Of a stretch of DNA of 34,113 bases, positions 16,340-25,701 are shown one piece after another. Source of the stretch: Actinomycetes bacterium. Lineage in GTDB: Bacteria; Actinomycetota; Acidimicrobiia; Acidimicrobiales; Acidimicrobiaceae. The notes beneath the pieces are model-generated. The model saw only the letters and a list, made by a program, of their open reading frames with translations, ran no database searches and was not told where the DNA came from. Each line of letters starts with the position of its first letter. The first letter of the stretch is position 1. The stretch is from NCBI GenBank assembly GCA_021826315.1, contig JAKAZZ010000027.1, positions 1 through 34,113 on the forward strand. Reading direction: 5' to 3'. The translations under genes were made by a program, and so were the position numbers.

Positions 16340-17059
16340 TTAGATTGAAAAGTCATCAAAAGACCAAAATCCCTCCGAGTTTGGTCGAATCGGGTGCGAC
16401 GACGAGTGCATCTGCGTTATCTCTTCCATCGATGATTCGATCTCGTCGACTCTCTCTATAAGTGACTTCAATCCTTCGCCGATTGCATCTGGCATATCAA
16501 GTCCAGCGCGCGCAACAGAGGGTAGGCGAGCATAGCTAGGTGGAGTGGAAACTACTTGGCCTGGTACACCCACGACCACAGAATTAGGCGGGCAGTCACG
16601 AACGACCACTGCATTGGCACCTATTCTTGAATCCGCTCCGATTGTTATGGCGCCAAGGACCTTCGCACCGCTGCCGATTACTACTCGATCACCGATGTTT
16701 GGATGGCGCTTACCAGTCTGGTCGCCTCTACCGCCAAGAGTTACTTGGTGGTAGAGGGTTACATCATGACCTACGACAGATGTTTCGCCGATTACGACTC
16801 CAGATGCGTGATCGATAAAGAACCCTGGACCTATTGTGGCGCCAGGGTGGATATCGACTTGGGTAAACCGAAAGGCCAAGGCAGAGAGAACTCTCGCTGG
16901 TAAGCGCAGACCTCGCTCCCAGAGCACATGGGATACCCTATGGATCAAGACCGCATGGAAGCCCGGATACAAAAGCACCACTTCGAGGCGGTTTCTCGCC
17001 GCTGGATCTCGTGTCAACGTCGCAGTTACATCTCTTTTGATGGTCTCAACGATCGACAC
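16340..17059 (-). CDS. cysE: Serine O-acetyltransferase
   Basis: CysE makes O-acetylserine from serine and acetyl-CoA, the first step of cysteine synthesis. From GTG 17059 the product is 239 residues. The N-terminal helical part (SIVETIKRDVTATLTRDPAAR) is short, as in many actinobacterial and Gram-positive enzymes. The left-handed beta-helix includes VDIHPGATIG, the catalytic IDHASGVVIGE, VTLYHQVTLGG, and GVPGQVV. A C-terminal tail of about 60 residues lacks the terminal Ile-rich peptide in its usual form but ends in FDDFSI, with a C-terminal Ile that may dock into CysK. GTG 17059 is chosen because GGAAGG lies about nine bases upstream and the cysK stop just before it; an ATG at 17083 would overlap cysK. 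Confidence 0.93.
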   Translation of the reverse strand: MSIVETIKRDVTATLTRDPAARNRLEVVLLYPGFHAVLIHRVSHVLWERGLRLPARVLSALAFRFTQVDIHPGATIGPGFFIDHASGVVIGETSVVGHDVTLYHQVTLGGRGDQTGKRHPNIGDRVVIGSGAKVLGAITIGADSRIGANAVVVRDCPPNSVVVGVPGQVVSTPPSYARLPSVARAGLDMPDAIGEGLKSLIERVDEIESSMEEITQMHSSSHPIRPNSEGFWSFDDFSI

Positions 17060-17063
17060 GTTA

Positions 17064-17996
17064 CTAGCCTTCCAGGTTCGCAAAGAGGGCAGTGGACAGG
17101 TACCGCTCTCCGAAGGATGGGATTATCACGACGATATTCTTTCCTGCGTTCTCCTCGCGTGAACCTACTTCGAGGGCTGCAGCAACCGATGCACCAGAAG
17201 AGATTCCAACCAAGATTCCCTCGCTGGTTGCCATTTTGCGCGCGGTATCGAATGCAACTTCATTATCGATCTTTATCACTTCGTCGATGATCTCGCCGTT
17301 GTAGGTGGCGGGCACGAAGCCTGCGCCGATACCTTGAATGGGGTGAGGTCCCTTAGCTCCACCGGACAGTACAGGTGATGCAGATGGCTCAACTGCGATG
17401 ATCTTGAAGTTAGGGTTCTTCTCTTTTATGAAGAGGCCAGCGCCGCTAATGGTGCCGCCGGTTCCTACTCCGCCAACCAAGATATCTGCGGTGCCGTCTG
17501 TGTCGTCCCATATCTCTGGTCCCGTTGTGTTGTAGTGGATCCTTGGGTTGGCTGGGTTTTCAAATTGCTGGGGCATGAAGTAGTTGGGGTTCGAATTGGC
17601 CAACTGCGTAGCGGTGCCGATCGCTCCACCCATTCCTTCGCTACCTGGGGTCAAGATTAGGTCCGCTCCGTATGCGCGAAGAAGCATCTTGCGCTCCTTG
17701 CTCATCGTCTCAGGCATGACTAGGACACATTTGATCCCCTTTGCCGCGCAGACCATAGCGAGGGCAATACCGGTGTTTCCAGAGGTTGGTTCGACTACGA
17801 CGGTGTCTTTATTGATTTTTCCGGCGGCGATTGCATCCTCGATCATCGCCAAACCGATACGGTCTTTGACACTCTTGGATGGATTAAAGAACTCCAACTT
17901 GGCAAGGATTGTTGCCTTACTTCCACCAGCTATTTGATTTAGCTTTACGAGGGGGGTATGGCCAATGAGCTCGGTTACATCGCTCGCGATCTTCAT
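17064..17996 (-). CDS. cysK: Cysteine synthase A (O-acetylserine sulfhydrylase)
   Basis: This PLP enzyme joins sulfide to O-acetylserine to give cysteine. The product is 310 residues, the usual length. Landmarks are the PLP lysine in [10 protein letters not shown] (about 43), the substrate loop PTSGNTG (about 69-75), the phosphate-binding GVGTGGT (about 176-182) and SSGAS (about 266-270). ATG 17996 is preceded by GGAGAG. It is first in a two-gene operon with cysE, separated from it by four bases. The whole OAS pathway from serine is therefore encoded together. Because CysK and CysE can form the cysteine synthase complex, equimolar expression makes sense. Confidence 0.96.
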   Translation of the reverse strand: MKIASDVTELIGHTPLVKLNQIAGGSKATILAKLEFFNPSKSVKDRIGLAMIEDAIAAGKINKDTVVVEPTSGNTGIALAMVCAAKGIKCVLVMPETMSKERKMLLRAYGADLILTPGSEGMGGAIGTATQLANSNPNYFMPQQFENPANPRIHYNTTGPEIWDDTDGTADILVGGVGTGGTISGAGLFIKEKNPNFKIIAVEPSASPVLSGGAKGPHPIQGIGAGFVPATYNGEIIDEVIKIDNEVAFDTARKMATSEGILVGISSGASVAAALEVGSREENAGKNIVVIIPSFGERYLSTALFANLEG

Positions 17997-18198
17997 CTCT
18001 CTCCAATCACTTCTTCAGTCAAGAGTTAAAGCCTTATCGTGACTTCGCTTATTCCCGACTTTTTATGTCGACTTTTACTCTATCAAGATTATTAGCTGAT
18101 TTCCGACAAATGTTATTACTTTGATAAGAATTTACCCTGAAGTGGATAAGTGTAAAGATCATTGAAAATACTAAGATTTTTTAGCAGATATCGGCTTT

Positions 18199-18232
18199 AA
18201 TGTCATGACATTTATGATACCCTGTAGGGTAT
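18199..18232 (+). promoter_or_regulatory. Promoter with two palindromes at the start of the Cys-rich protein gene
   Basis: A perfect 14-bp palindrome AATGTCATGACATT (18199-18212) abuts a -10 hexamer TATGAT (18213-18218). This overlaps a second dyad, ATACCCT-GT-AGGGTAT (18217-18232), whose last bases are the AT of the start codon. The second dyad resembles CsoR/CstR-family operators (ATACCC-spacer-GGGTAT), used by copper- and persulfide-sensing repressors. Transcription would start at or within a few bases of the ATG, giving an essentially leaderless mRNA. Assignment to a regulator is inference. Confidence 0.6.
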
Positions 18233-18386
18233 GTGCCAAGCTATTACATGTAACAAATGCAAGCGTCCAACGTGGGCCGGATGTGGTCGTCACGTGGAGC
18301 AAGTCCTAGGTCATATTCCACCAGCGCAACGTTGCCAATGCAATGAAGCCCCAACTCAAGCCAAAAAGGGATGGTTCTCTCGTTAG
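18231..18386 (+). CDS. Small Cys-rich protein of an uncharacterised actinobacterial family
   Basis: A 51-residue protein beginning MCQAITCNKCKRPTWAGCG and ending in a Lys/Trp/Phe/Arg tail. The cysteines (2, 7, 10, 18, 35, 37) suggest a zinc ribbon or another thiol/metal site, with CNKC and CQC pairs. I recall similar short proteins (MCQA..C..C...TW.GCG.HV..V....P..Q.C.C) in many actinobacteria, annotated only as hypothetical. There is no ribosome site, and the -10 element lies about a dozen bases upstream, so translation is probably leaderless. It is divergent from cysK and about 235 bases away, with a CsoR/CstR-like dyad at its start. A strong terminator follows, so it is monocistronic. Confidence 0.82.
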   Translation: MCQAITCNKCKRPTWAGCGRHVEQVLGHIPPAQRCQCNEAPTQAKKGWFSR

Positions 18387-18434
18387 ACCACCTTCACGGT
18401 AATTATCCCATCCGCTTTGATGGAGGGGAGATTT

Positions 18435-18477
18435 AAAGGCCACATGCCTTCCGATAAGGGGCTCATGTGGCCTTTTT
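18435..18477 (+). terminator. Intrinsic terminator after the Cys-rich protein gene
   Basis: Stem AAAGGCCACATG (18435-18446) with CATGTGGCCTTT (18464-18475), 17-nt loop, T-run. Confidence 0.9.
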
Positions 18478-18560
18478 GAATTTCGCAACACCTCTTGGCG
18501 AATACCAAGAAATCATTTGTACACGAATGGTAACATTTAGCTATTCGGAAAGAGGGGGCA

Positions 18561-19355
18561 ATGGCGGCAGATAAAGGATTTTTCTATCCACGGACTACTA
18601 CTGGTAAGGCTTCAATCATTCCTTCCCCTCCGTGGTTCTACTCCGGTGATCTTCTGACCGTTGAATACCGTACTGACCCAGCAAACATTGAGCGACTGTT
18701 GCCCAACGGGGTTGAATTAGCGCCCGAAGATCCAGGAGCGGTTGCGTTGATCTTTGCCGATTGGCAGTCGTGTTCCACCTCACGTGAGGAGTTGCTCGAT
18801 CCGGTACGCTCCCAATATAAAGAAGCGTTCGTTGTGGTGCGCTGCAGCTTCCGAGGCGTTACCTATTCGAGATGTCTCTTTATCTGGGTTGACAAAGACT
18901 TTGCTATCGCAAGGGGGCTGTTTCAGGGATACCCAAAGAAACTTGGGTCTATCCACCAGACTCGTCCTCATCCTGTCTCTTTCGCGGCGCCACAAGTTGG
19001 AGTTGGCAACACCTTCGCTGGTACATTAGCCGCCAACGATCGCCGAATAGCGAACGTTGTCGTTACACTTGATCGTGAATCTGATACCAATGGATTCGTA
19101 AACGCTTTGCCTATGCTCCACTCGCGAGTCGTGCCCTCGATTGAGGCTGACGGAACAGATACCCTAAACGAACTTATCGTCTCCTCTGGATCAAAGTTTG
19201 AAGGTGGTCAAGCCTATAGCGGTACCGCGGTGATCGAATACTTCGAAGACCCTTATGAAGAGGTAGCCACTCTAGCAGTAGAAGAATACATCGGTGGGTA
19301 CTACCGCCAAGTTGGAGCAGTCTTTGAACACGGTAGCTCAATCCCTGCTAGTTAG
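18561..19355 (+). CDS. Acetoacetate decarboxylase family protein
   Basis: The product is 264 residues, close to the family's roughly 250. The Schiff-base motif is present as FQGYPKKLGS with Lys126 (equivalent to Lys115 of the clostridial enzyme) followed by Lys127, the neighbour that lowers its pKa. Glu88 in QYKEAF matches the active-site acid. The N-terminal region has the family's PPWFYSGDLLTVEYRTDP strand pattern. Acetoacetate decarboxylase gives acetone and CO2, but many family members act on other beta-keto or keto acids, so the substrate is open. ATG 18561 is preceded by GAGGGGG. It is a single gene bounded by terminators on both sides. Confidence 0.87.
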   Translation: MAADKGFFYPRTTTGKASIIPSPPWFYSGDLLTVEYRTDPANIERLLPNGVELAPEDPGAVALIFADWQSCSTSREELLDPVRSQYKEAFVVVRCSFRGVTYSRCLFIWVDKDFAIARGLFQGYPKKLGSIHQTRPHPVSFAAPQVGVGNTFAGTLAANDRRIANVVVTLDRESDTNGFVNALPMLHSRVVPSIEADGTDTLNELIVSSGSKFEGGQAYSGTAVIEYFEDPYEEVATLAVEEYIGGYYRQVGAVFEHGSSIPAS

Positions 19356-19532
19356 CGACTATCGCTCGCTTAAATGTGTGTGGTTATCAGGATTAGTAAA
19401 GCCGCCGTTTCAACTCTGTTGCGCTAAATTTGCCTCTTCGGTCACCAAGGTGCCTTCCCTCGTTGGCAACAGGGTAGTGGCTAGCACCTAGTCCGATCAG
19501 CAACTACGGTATCGCGAGGACAAGGCTTAGAT

Positions 19533-19590
19533 AAAGACGATCCCATGGGTGGGACTGGTTTGGTACCCGTGGGATCGTCTTTATGTTTGG
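19533..19590. terminator. Bidirectional terminator between converging genes
   Basis: Stem AAAGACGATCCCATGGG (19533-19549) with CCCGTGGGATCGTCTTT (19566-19582), one mismatch, 16-nt loop. T-rich ends serve the decarboxylase-family gene from the left and the chemoreceptor gene from the right. Confidence 0.85.
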
Positions 19591-19652
19591 GGGTCTTACC
19601 TATCAGAATTGCTAGTAGTAGCTTCTGGTAGGATGTTTTCTGAGCTGAGTGG

Positions 19653-21362
19653 CTAGTTCGTCAGACTGCGATCGCTGAATTGGTCGCCAAATTGGCTGTC
19701 GTCACCGCGATAGCCAAATCGCTCATTAGCATCAATGTTTCGTGAAGTTCGTCGTGATCCGTCGCTTGGAAGGGTGAACTTTCCGACCATTACGGCCAAG
19801 TTATTGGCTAGTCGGGCCAAATCTCCCGAGGCAATCTTGGAAGCCTCCATTGCCTCAGTGGTCGAGCGCGACGCTGAGGCCACATTTGAAACGTTTGCAG
19901 CAATCTCATTCGAGCCAACTGCAACCTCTTCGACGCTACGGGTAATCTCGGTCGTAGTTGCGCTCTGCTCTTCTACGGCTGCCGATACCGTCATCTGCAA
20001 TTTATTCACCTCTGATATGACTTCAGTGATCTTTGTGATGATTTCTACTGCGCTCTTCGTCTCTTGGCGAATTTCATCAATTTGCGAAGCGATACCCTTG
20101 GTAGCCTTGGCCGTTTCTACAGCTAAGTCTTTTACTTCATCGGCGACTACCGCAAAGCCTCGCCCAGCCTCGCCAGCTCTAGCCGATTCAATAGTCGCAT
20201 TTAGTGCTAGGAGGTTGGTCTGTTCGGCGATAGAAGCTATCAACTCTACAACTCCTCCAATTCGCTCACTCGCAGCATCTAGGTCGTCAATAGTCTTCCT
20301 CGCTGATCCAGCGAGATTTGCAGCGCCCTCGGTTATCTCGGTAGCAAACGATGCGCTTCTAGATATCTCTGCGATCGATGCTGTCATCTGTGTGGCGCCG
20401 CTTGAAAGTGAAGATAGGATCGATGCAATCTCTTCAACTGAAGCTGACACCAATATCGCCTTATCGGAGGCGTCTTGAGCGTTACCTCCTACTTGATCAG
20501 CGGTGGCATTAAGTTCGGTGACTGCAGCCGCCAAGGTGTCAGCCGCGTCATTTATCGACAGCATGGTTCCTGCGATGTCGGCAACTGCCTTATCTAGGGC
20601 GTAACCCATTTGCCCCATCTCGTCTTTTGAGTTGAGGTTGCTGCGCTTGGTTAAGTCGCTTGCACCAAGACCCTCGATCAGTTCCATGATCGCGGCCATC
20701 GGCTTGGTGATGCTCTTAGCCGTAAGGAAGGCGAAGGATAGTGCGAAGGAGAGTCCAATTATCAGAACCGCGAGAACGATCAGCATCGCCTGAGTCTGTG
20801 TACTACTTGCTCCAACTGCGAGAACCCCGGCATTCGATCGCTCAAGGGACATCAGCGTTCCTAAACCAGAGATAATTGAATTTCTCATCGGGTAGATCGT
20901 GGAATCGTAGTAAGTGCCAAACGTCGGTGTATGCGCTATGGAGATGGCCTTGTTCATGTATCCATCGAGAACTCTTATTTCGGATGCGATCTTGTTGGCA
21001 ACCACCCTTTTATTGTTTTCAAAGGACTGAAGATTTGCTTGGTAGGAGGTGACTCCCGAAGAGAATTTTTCGAAGGTAGTTCCGATTTCAGCTTTGAGCG
21101 CACTCTGTGCTGATGGAGATGACGTGACCGCTAGGAGAGTTATATCGCCCTGTGAAGTAAGGAAGTTACTTCTAGCAGTCGCTAAGTACGAAATCGGAAG
21201 GGCACCGTTTTGATAGATATTTTGAGCAGCTCCGTTGATACTCGACATTTCTAAAAAGGCGATGCCTCCGGTCAAGATGCTCACAATTGAGAGAGCAATG
21301 GTGACGATGAAGAGGCGCCTTTTTAGCGAGATGTTAGAGATCCGTCTCATTAGATTCTCCAC
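19653..21362 (-). CDS. Methyl-accepting chemotaxis protein
   Basis: A transmembrane chemoreceptor of 569 residues. TM1 is about residues 16-38. The outer domain (about 40-188) is helical and of the four-helix-bundle type. TM2 is about 192-214 and is followed by HAMP ([16 protein letters not shown], about 217-270). The cytoplasmic signalling hairpin has the tip [28 protein letters not shown], the CheA/CheW contact. No CheR-docking pentapeptide is present at the C-terminus (DRSLTN). The GTG at 21362 is chosen because AGGAGG lies four bases upstream; ATG 21350 is too far. No che genes are nearby, so it is an orphan receptor; it implies a motile cell. The ligand cannot be predicted. Confidence 0.93.
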   Translation of the reverse strand: MENLMRRISNISLKRRLFIVTIALSIVSILTGGIAFLEMSSINGAAQNIYQNGALPISYLATARSNFLTSQGDITLLAVTSSPSAQSALKAEIGTTFEKFSSGVTSYQANLQSFENNKRVVANKIASEIRVLDGYMNKAISIAHTPTFGTYYDSTIYPMRNSIISGLGTLMSLERSNAGVLAVGASSTQTQAMLIVLAVLIIGLSFALSFAFLTAKSITKPMAAIMELIEGLGASDLTKRSNLNSKDEMGQMGYALDKAVADIAGTMLSINDAADTLAAAVTELNATADQVGGNAQDASDKAILVSASVEEIASILSSLSSGATQMTASIAEISRSASFATEITEGAANLAGSARKTIDDLDAASERIGGVVELIASIAEQTNLLALNATIESARAGEAGRGFAVVADEVKDLAVETAKATKGIASQIDEIRQETKSAVEIITKITEVISEVNKLQMTVSAAVEEQSATTTEITRSVEEVAVGSNEIAANVSNVASASRSTTEAMEASKIASGDLARLANNLAVMVGKFTLPSDGSRRTSRNIDANERFGYRGDDSQFGDQFSDRSLTN

Positions 21363-22081
21363 TATTCCTCCTAGCGCGCAGATTGACCTAAGTTAGTCGA
21401 ATCTATGTTTTGCACAATTTTTGGTAAAGGGAAATACCTCTACCCCTTTTCTTCGTCATTGAACCACAAATATTGAACTCCTTCGTATACGAATGAGTCT
21501 TAAGACCCTAGTTATTTATTTACGGAAAAATTGCCTTCTACCCCATTCGAACTGGCTAAATATGAATTGTATAACGCTGAATGCTGTCGTGATAATAAGT
21601 ATTTGCGTAAATCTGTTCATGTATAAAAATTCAATCCTTACCGAGCAGATGAAGTTTATTTCGAATGGTTGCCGTAGAAGTATCCCTTATTTAGCGACTT
21701 GAATTAAGGTTTATATCAAGGCAAATTTTAAAATCTAGCTCCAGACAGGACGGTTTAGTGGCAACCGAACGAGCGCAAAGAATACTCGAGAACGATCCTA
21801 CGGAAGAGAGCTATGCGGCGCTCTCTGCCTCGGACAGCTGTTCCAACATTATCTTTCAATTCGTGTTTGATATGAGTGTGTCCGAAATGATCTTGCTTCT
21901 CGGAATTGGGTTGTAATTGGCCCTCTAGTTTTAGCCAACAGGGGGGCAAGTCTCCACTTGTTCTACGACGCTGCGCGACATCTTCGCAAGGTGACTGCCT
22001 TTGCTCACGCAATGGGAGGCCACTTGTCTCTTTATGCTGTTAATGCACGTAAAAAGCGAAATAGATGTTTAGAGGGTATCG
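21363..22081. other. Long intergenic region between chemoreceptor and ABC-F genes
   Basis: About 720 bases. The left half is AT-rich without structure. The right half (about 21760-22060) is more GC-rich and has coding-like stretches interrupted by stops, including a plus-strand segment reading DAARHLRKVTAFAHAMGGHL, which may be a decayed gene; I do not recognise it. No terminator or RNA gene is visible. Confidence 0.35.
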
Positions 22082-23887
22082 ATGGGTCACCTGGTAGGTG
22101 CAGAAAAGATTTCGTTGGCTTATCCGACGCGGACACTCTTGACTGATGTAACCATTGGAATAAGCGATGGTGACGCGATAGGCGTCGTAGGACGAAATGG
22201 CCACGGTAAGAGCTCGCTTATGCGAATTCTGGCGAGGGATCTTGAACCTGACAATGGTAAGGTCACCTACAGGAGCGGCCTCCGAGTCGGATACATCTCT
22301 CAAAGTGATGTGCCGACGATGGTTGAATCCAAAGCGGCAACTACCGTTCGGGATTGGCTCTTTGGTGACAGGACGGAGTACGACTACGCCAGTGACCCCT
22401 TGGTGCGAGAGGTTGTCGGAGGGTTGGTGGAGCCGATCCCGCTAGACATATCCGTCGCTGACCTCAGTGGTGGTGAATCTCGACGTGTGGCCCTCGCCGC
22501 TGTTCTGATCCAAGACTACGATCTTCTCTTGTTGGATGAGCCAACCAACCACCTCGATATCGGCGCGATTGTCTTCCTTGCACGTCACCTAAGGTCAAGA
22601 CTCGGAAGCGGAAACGGCGCTCTGATGGTGATAACCCACGATCGTTGGTTCTTGGACGAAGTCTGTACCAACACTTGGGAGATACACGATGGAATGGTAG
22701 AGCCTTTTGAAGGCGGCTACGCCGCTTACGTCTTAGCCAAGTATGAGCGCGATCGCATTGCTTCGGTCGTCGAGACGAAGAGGATGAACCTCGCCCGTAA
22801 GGAGTTGGCTTGGCTTAGACGAGGTGCGCCTGCGCGTACGGCGAAGCCTAAGTTTCGAATAGACGCCGCCAATGAGATCATCTCCAAGGAGCCGCCGATT
22901 CGAGATAGCGTTGAGCTCAGGGCCCTCGCCAACAGGAGACTCGGACGCGACGTTATTGAGTTGCGTAATGTTAGCTACTCCTACGAGGGTCTAGATGTCA
23001 TTCGGAGCGAAAGTATCGCCGTTGGGCCAGGTGACAGGGTCGGCATCTTAGGTGTAAATGGGGCTGGTAAGTCGACCATGCTCGCCTTGATGACAGGTCG
23101 CTTAGCACCGGATTCCGGAAGCGTGATGATAGGTCAAACCGTCAAGTTCGGTTCCCTCACGCAGACATTTGAGTTTGAGGAGTCCCTAAAGGGAAAGAGG
23201 ATCTTCGAAGTTGTAGAGAAGTACCGGCGTTCCTTCAGTATCGGCAAAGAGGACGTATCGGTTGCAAATCTACTTGAGAGGCTGGGGTTCTCGAGCGACG
23301 AATTAGCGACGCACCTCATCGACCTCTCCGGAGGACAACTACGACGCCTGCAGATACTAATGACGCTTATGGAAGAGCCAAATGTTCTAATTCTCGACGA
23401 GCCAACTAACGACATGGATGTCGACATGTTAACTGCCATCGAAGATCTCCTTGACTCCTGGGCTGGTACATTGATTATGGTCTCGCACGACCGCTACATG
23501 ATTGAGCGAGTCACAGATAATCAATACCTCTTAATCGATGGGAAGCTCCATCATCTACCAAGGGGCGTCGATTCGTACTTCGAGGCACTTTCGGTAGCTG
23601 CAGAAGCGAAGCTTGGGGGGCGATCAAAGTTGGCTCCGATGCAACAGGGCTCGTCCACGACCTCTGCAGGTGTTCAGGGCCCAAAGCGCTCCCGCAACAA
23701 GGAGCTAAATAATATCGAGCGTAAACTTGGCCGAATCGATGAGAAGATTGCGAAGTTGAACGATGAGATATCGGCGATTACTTACGAGGAATATCAGCGC
23801 GCAATTGAACTCGGCCAGCAGGTGAAGTCGTTAGTAGCTGAAAAGGCAGTACTTGAAGATGAGTGGCTCGAGATATCGCTCGAGTAG
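22082..23887 (+). CDS. ABC-F ATPase, Uup-like
   Basis: The product is 601 residues with two fused ATP-binding domains and no membrane segments, the ABC-F layout. Domain 1 has Walker A GRNGHGKSS (37-45), signature LSGGESRR and Walker B LLLLDEPTNHLD; domain 2 has Walker A GVNGAGKST (about 323-331), signature LSGGQLRR and LILDEPTNDMD. The linker between them carries the charged RMNLARKELAWLRRGAPARTAKPK, typical of Uup. A C-terminal coiled coil (about 540-601, NIERKLGRIDEKIAKLNDEI) also matches Uup, which acts on ribosomes or on branched DNA. Antibiotic protection is possible but not indicated. AGAGGG stands five bases before ATG 22082. Confidence 0.92.
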   Translation: MGHLVGAEKISLAYPTRTLLTDVTIGISDGDAIGVVGRNGHGKSSLMRILARDLEPDNGKVTYRSGLRVGYISQSDVPTMVESKAATTVRDWLFGDRTEYDYASDPLVREVVGGLVEPIPLDISVADLSGGESRRVALAAVLIQDYDLLLLDEPTNHLDIGAIVFLARHLRSRLGSGNGALMVITHDRWFLDEVCTNTWEIHDGMVEPFEGGYAAYVLAKYERDRIASVVETKRMNLARKELAWLRRGAPARTAKPKFRIDAANEIISKEPPIRDSVELRALANRRLGRDVIELRNVSYSYEGLDVIRSESIAVGPGDRVGILGVNGAGKSTMLALMTGRLAPDSGSVMIGQTVKFGSLTQTFEFEESLKGKRIFEVVEKYRRSFSIGKEDVSVANLLERLGFSSDELATHLIDLSGGQLRRLQILMTLMEEPNVLILDEPTNDMDVDMLTAIEDLLDSWAGTLIMVSHDRYMIERVTDNQYLLIDGKLHHLPRGVDSYFEALSVAAEAKLGGRSKLAPMQQGSSTTSAGVQGPKRSRNKELNNIERKLGRIDEKIAKLNDEISAITYEEYQRAIELGQQVKSLVAEKAVLEDEWLEISLE

Positions 23888-23942
23888 CAATTTGACTTAG
23901 CCATCGAGGTGATCTTTGCCGCCGATGGCATTTGAAGTAATT

Positions 23943-23984
23943 AAAAAAGCACCCCCTTCCTAGATGAAAGGGGGTGCTTTTTTT
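23943..23984. terminator. Bidirectional terminator between converging genes
   Basis: Stem AAAAGCACCCCCTT with AAGGGGGTGCTTTT around CCTAGATGA, A-run before and T-run after. It serves the ABC-F gene (plus) and the MFS gene (minus). Confidence 0.92.
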
Positions 23985-24037
23985 ACTGATTTTTCAATTA
24001 CCTAATTGATCATCGACGCTTAGTCTGACTACAGATC

Positions 24038-25594
24038 CTACTCCATCACAGAGGCGGACGTATGGACCGACTTCCTCAGTGGTATCTCCTTGATCATGAG
24101 TGACAGGAAGAAGGAGATCGCTGTAATCGGAACTCCCACGAGAAACACCGTGTCTAGCGAGTGAGCGAACGACTGTATAAAGCCATAGTGTACAGCTGCA
24201 GGAAGTGTCTTTAGCTGAGCCGGATTTAGGGCTAGCGATGATGTTCCACTGCTACCGAGGGACTTCAGGGCCGACTTTGGTAGATACTTATCAAGATTTG
24301 AGGTTAATCTCGAGTTGAAGATTGCACCAAAGATTGCAACTCCGAACGATCCGCCGATCGATCTAAAGAAGGTCGCCGAAGAGGTGGCTACGCCGAGCAT
24401 CTCATACGGTACGGCATTCTGAACTGCGATAACCAGTACCTGCATTACTCCACCGACTCCAGCACCGAGGATGAGCGAGTAGAGGCTCAATACGATCAGA
24501 GAGGTGTGGATCGTCATTGTAGATAGCAATCCCATCGCGCCAGTCATAACTGCGGTGCCAACGACGGGGTAGATCTTGTACTTACCGTGTTTGGTAATCA
24601 ATTGTCCAGAGACCAATGAGACCGTCAGCAGGCCAGCCATGAGGGGCAGAAGTTGTAGCCCTGACTGGGTAGGCGAAGATCCAAAGACGGTCTGAAGGAA
24701 GGTCGGAAGATAGACGATCGCTCCGAACATTGCAAAGCCGACTATGAAACCTATCGCGGAGAGAACTGTAACCGATGGAACCTTGAAGATCGAAGGCGGA
24801 AGTAGCGGCTCCGCAGCCTTTGTCTCGGCCCATCCAAATGCTATTAGCAGCACTACGCCGATGATTGATAGCGAGATGATAGTTGGGCTCGTCCAGGGAT
24901 AAGTGGTTCCGCCCCATGTGGTTACGAGGATCAATATCGTTACCGCTGCGGCCATGAGACCCGTTCCCAAGTAGTCGACGCGGTGCTTTGTTGAGCGAAC
25001 TGGCAACTTCAAGGCAACTGCAATAACACCAAGGGCAACTATCCCAATTGGTAGGTTGACGTAGAAGACCCATCGCCATGAAAGCGAGTCGGTAAAGTAG
25101 CCACCGATGAGAGGTCCAATGACGGACGCTAGTCCGAAGACAGCTCCGAAGAAGCCTTGGTACTTGCCTCGATCTCGAGGTGAGACGATGTCGCCAACGA
25201 TCGACTGAGCGCCGACCATCAAGCCTCCAGCTCCGATACCTTGGATCGCTCGGAAGGCAATCAGCTGGGTCATATTCTGCGAAATACCTGAAAGTGCAGA
25301 ACCCACTAGAAATATTACGATCGAAGCTTGGAACAGCTTCTTACGACCGTACATGTCCCCTAACTTACCCCATAGGGGAGTCGTGATTGTAGATGTGATT
25401 AGGTATGCGGTTACAACCCAAGAAAGGTGGTTGATTCCACCTAGGTCTCCCGCAATTGTTGGTAGTGCAGTTGAAACAATCGTCTGGTCAAGGGCGGCTA
25501 GGAGCATAGCGAGCATTAGCGCGCCAATGATTACGCCAACGCTCCTCTCCCTTACCGGAGCCTCAACCTCAGCTCCCACATTTACTTTTGCCAT
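24038..25594 (-). CDS. MFS multidrug exporter, DHA2 (EmrB/QacA) family
   Basis: A proton-driven drug exporter of 518 residues with about 14 membrane segments. Motif D1 is [14 protein letters not shown] (about 33-46), motif A is [12 protein letters not shown] between TM2 and TM3, motif B is RAIQGIGAG, and the exporter-specific motif C is [12 protein letters not shown] in TM5. A 70-residue extracytoplasmic loop before the last helix ([19 protein letters not shown]) is usual for the family. ATG 25594 has AGGAG six bases upstream. It is divergent from a TetR-type gene, with shared operator repeats in the 107-bp gap, so it is probably de-repressed by its substrates. Confidence 0.93.
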   Translation of the reverse strand: MAKVNVGAEVEAPVRERSVGVIIGALMLAMLLAALDQTIVSTALPTIAGDLGGINHLSWVVTAYLITSTITTPLWGKLGDMYGRKKLFQASIVIFLVGSALSGISQNMTQLIAFRAIQGIGAGGLMVGAQSIVGDIVSPRDRGKYQGFFGAVFGLASVIGPLIGGYFTDSLSWRWVFYVNLPIGIVALGVIAVALKLPVRSTKHRVDYLGTGLMAAAVTILILVTTWGGTTYPWTSPTIISLSIIGVVLLIAFGWAETKAAEPLLPPSIFKVPSVTVLSAIGFIVGFAMFGAIVYLPTFLQTVFGSSPTQSGLQLLPLMAGLLTVSLVSGQLITKHGKYKIYPVVGTAVMTGAMGLLSTMTIHTSLIVLSLYSLILGAGVGGVMQVLVIAVQNAVPYEMLGVATSSATFFRSIGGSFGVAIFGAIFNSRLTSNLDKYLPKSALKSLGSSGTSSLALNPAQLKTLPAAVHYGFIQSFAHSLDTVFLVGVPITAISFFLSLMIKEIPLRKSVHTSASVME

Positions 25595-25607
25595 TTACTT
25601 CTCCTAA

Positions 25608-25649
25608 ATACTTATATGAAACAAGTATAACTACTTTTGATACAAGTAT
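25608..25649. promoter_or_regulatory. Probable TetR operator in the mfs-tetR divergent region
   Basis: Two inverted repeats: ATACTT (25608-25613)/AAGTAT (25623-25628), and TACTT (25632-25636)/AAGTA (25644-25648). The right arms are also a direct repeat, GAAACAAGTAT and GATACAAGTAT, 21 bp apart, close to two helical turns. They sit between the transporter's ribosome site and the tetR promoter. Confidence 0.6.
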
Positions 25650-25670
25650 GTCTCAATAACAAACAATTGT

Positions 25671-25685
25671 GTATAATGTTTATAC
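25671..25685 (+). promoter_or_regulatory. tetR -10 region inside a palindrome
   Basis: GTATAA-TGT-TTATAC (25671-25685) contains a consensus -10 TATAAT (25672-25677), with GAGG nine bases before the tetR ATG at 25702. The -35 is weak. Repressor binding here would give autoregulation. Confidence 0.55.
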
Positions 25686-25701
25686 ATAGAGGTATCAGTA
25701 A

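Noticed and set aside
19735-20478. Long plus-strand frame of 247 codons
   Set aside because: It is the antisense shadow of the chemoreceptor signalling domain.
21958-22081. Coding-like segment before the ABC-F gene
   Set aside because: Interrupted by stops upstream, no recognisable family; noted as a possible decayed gene only.
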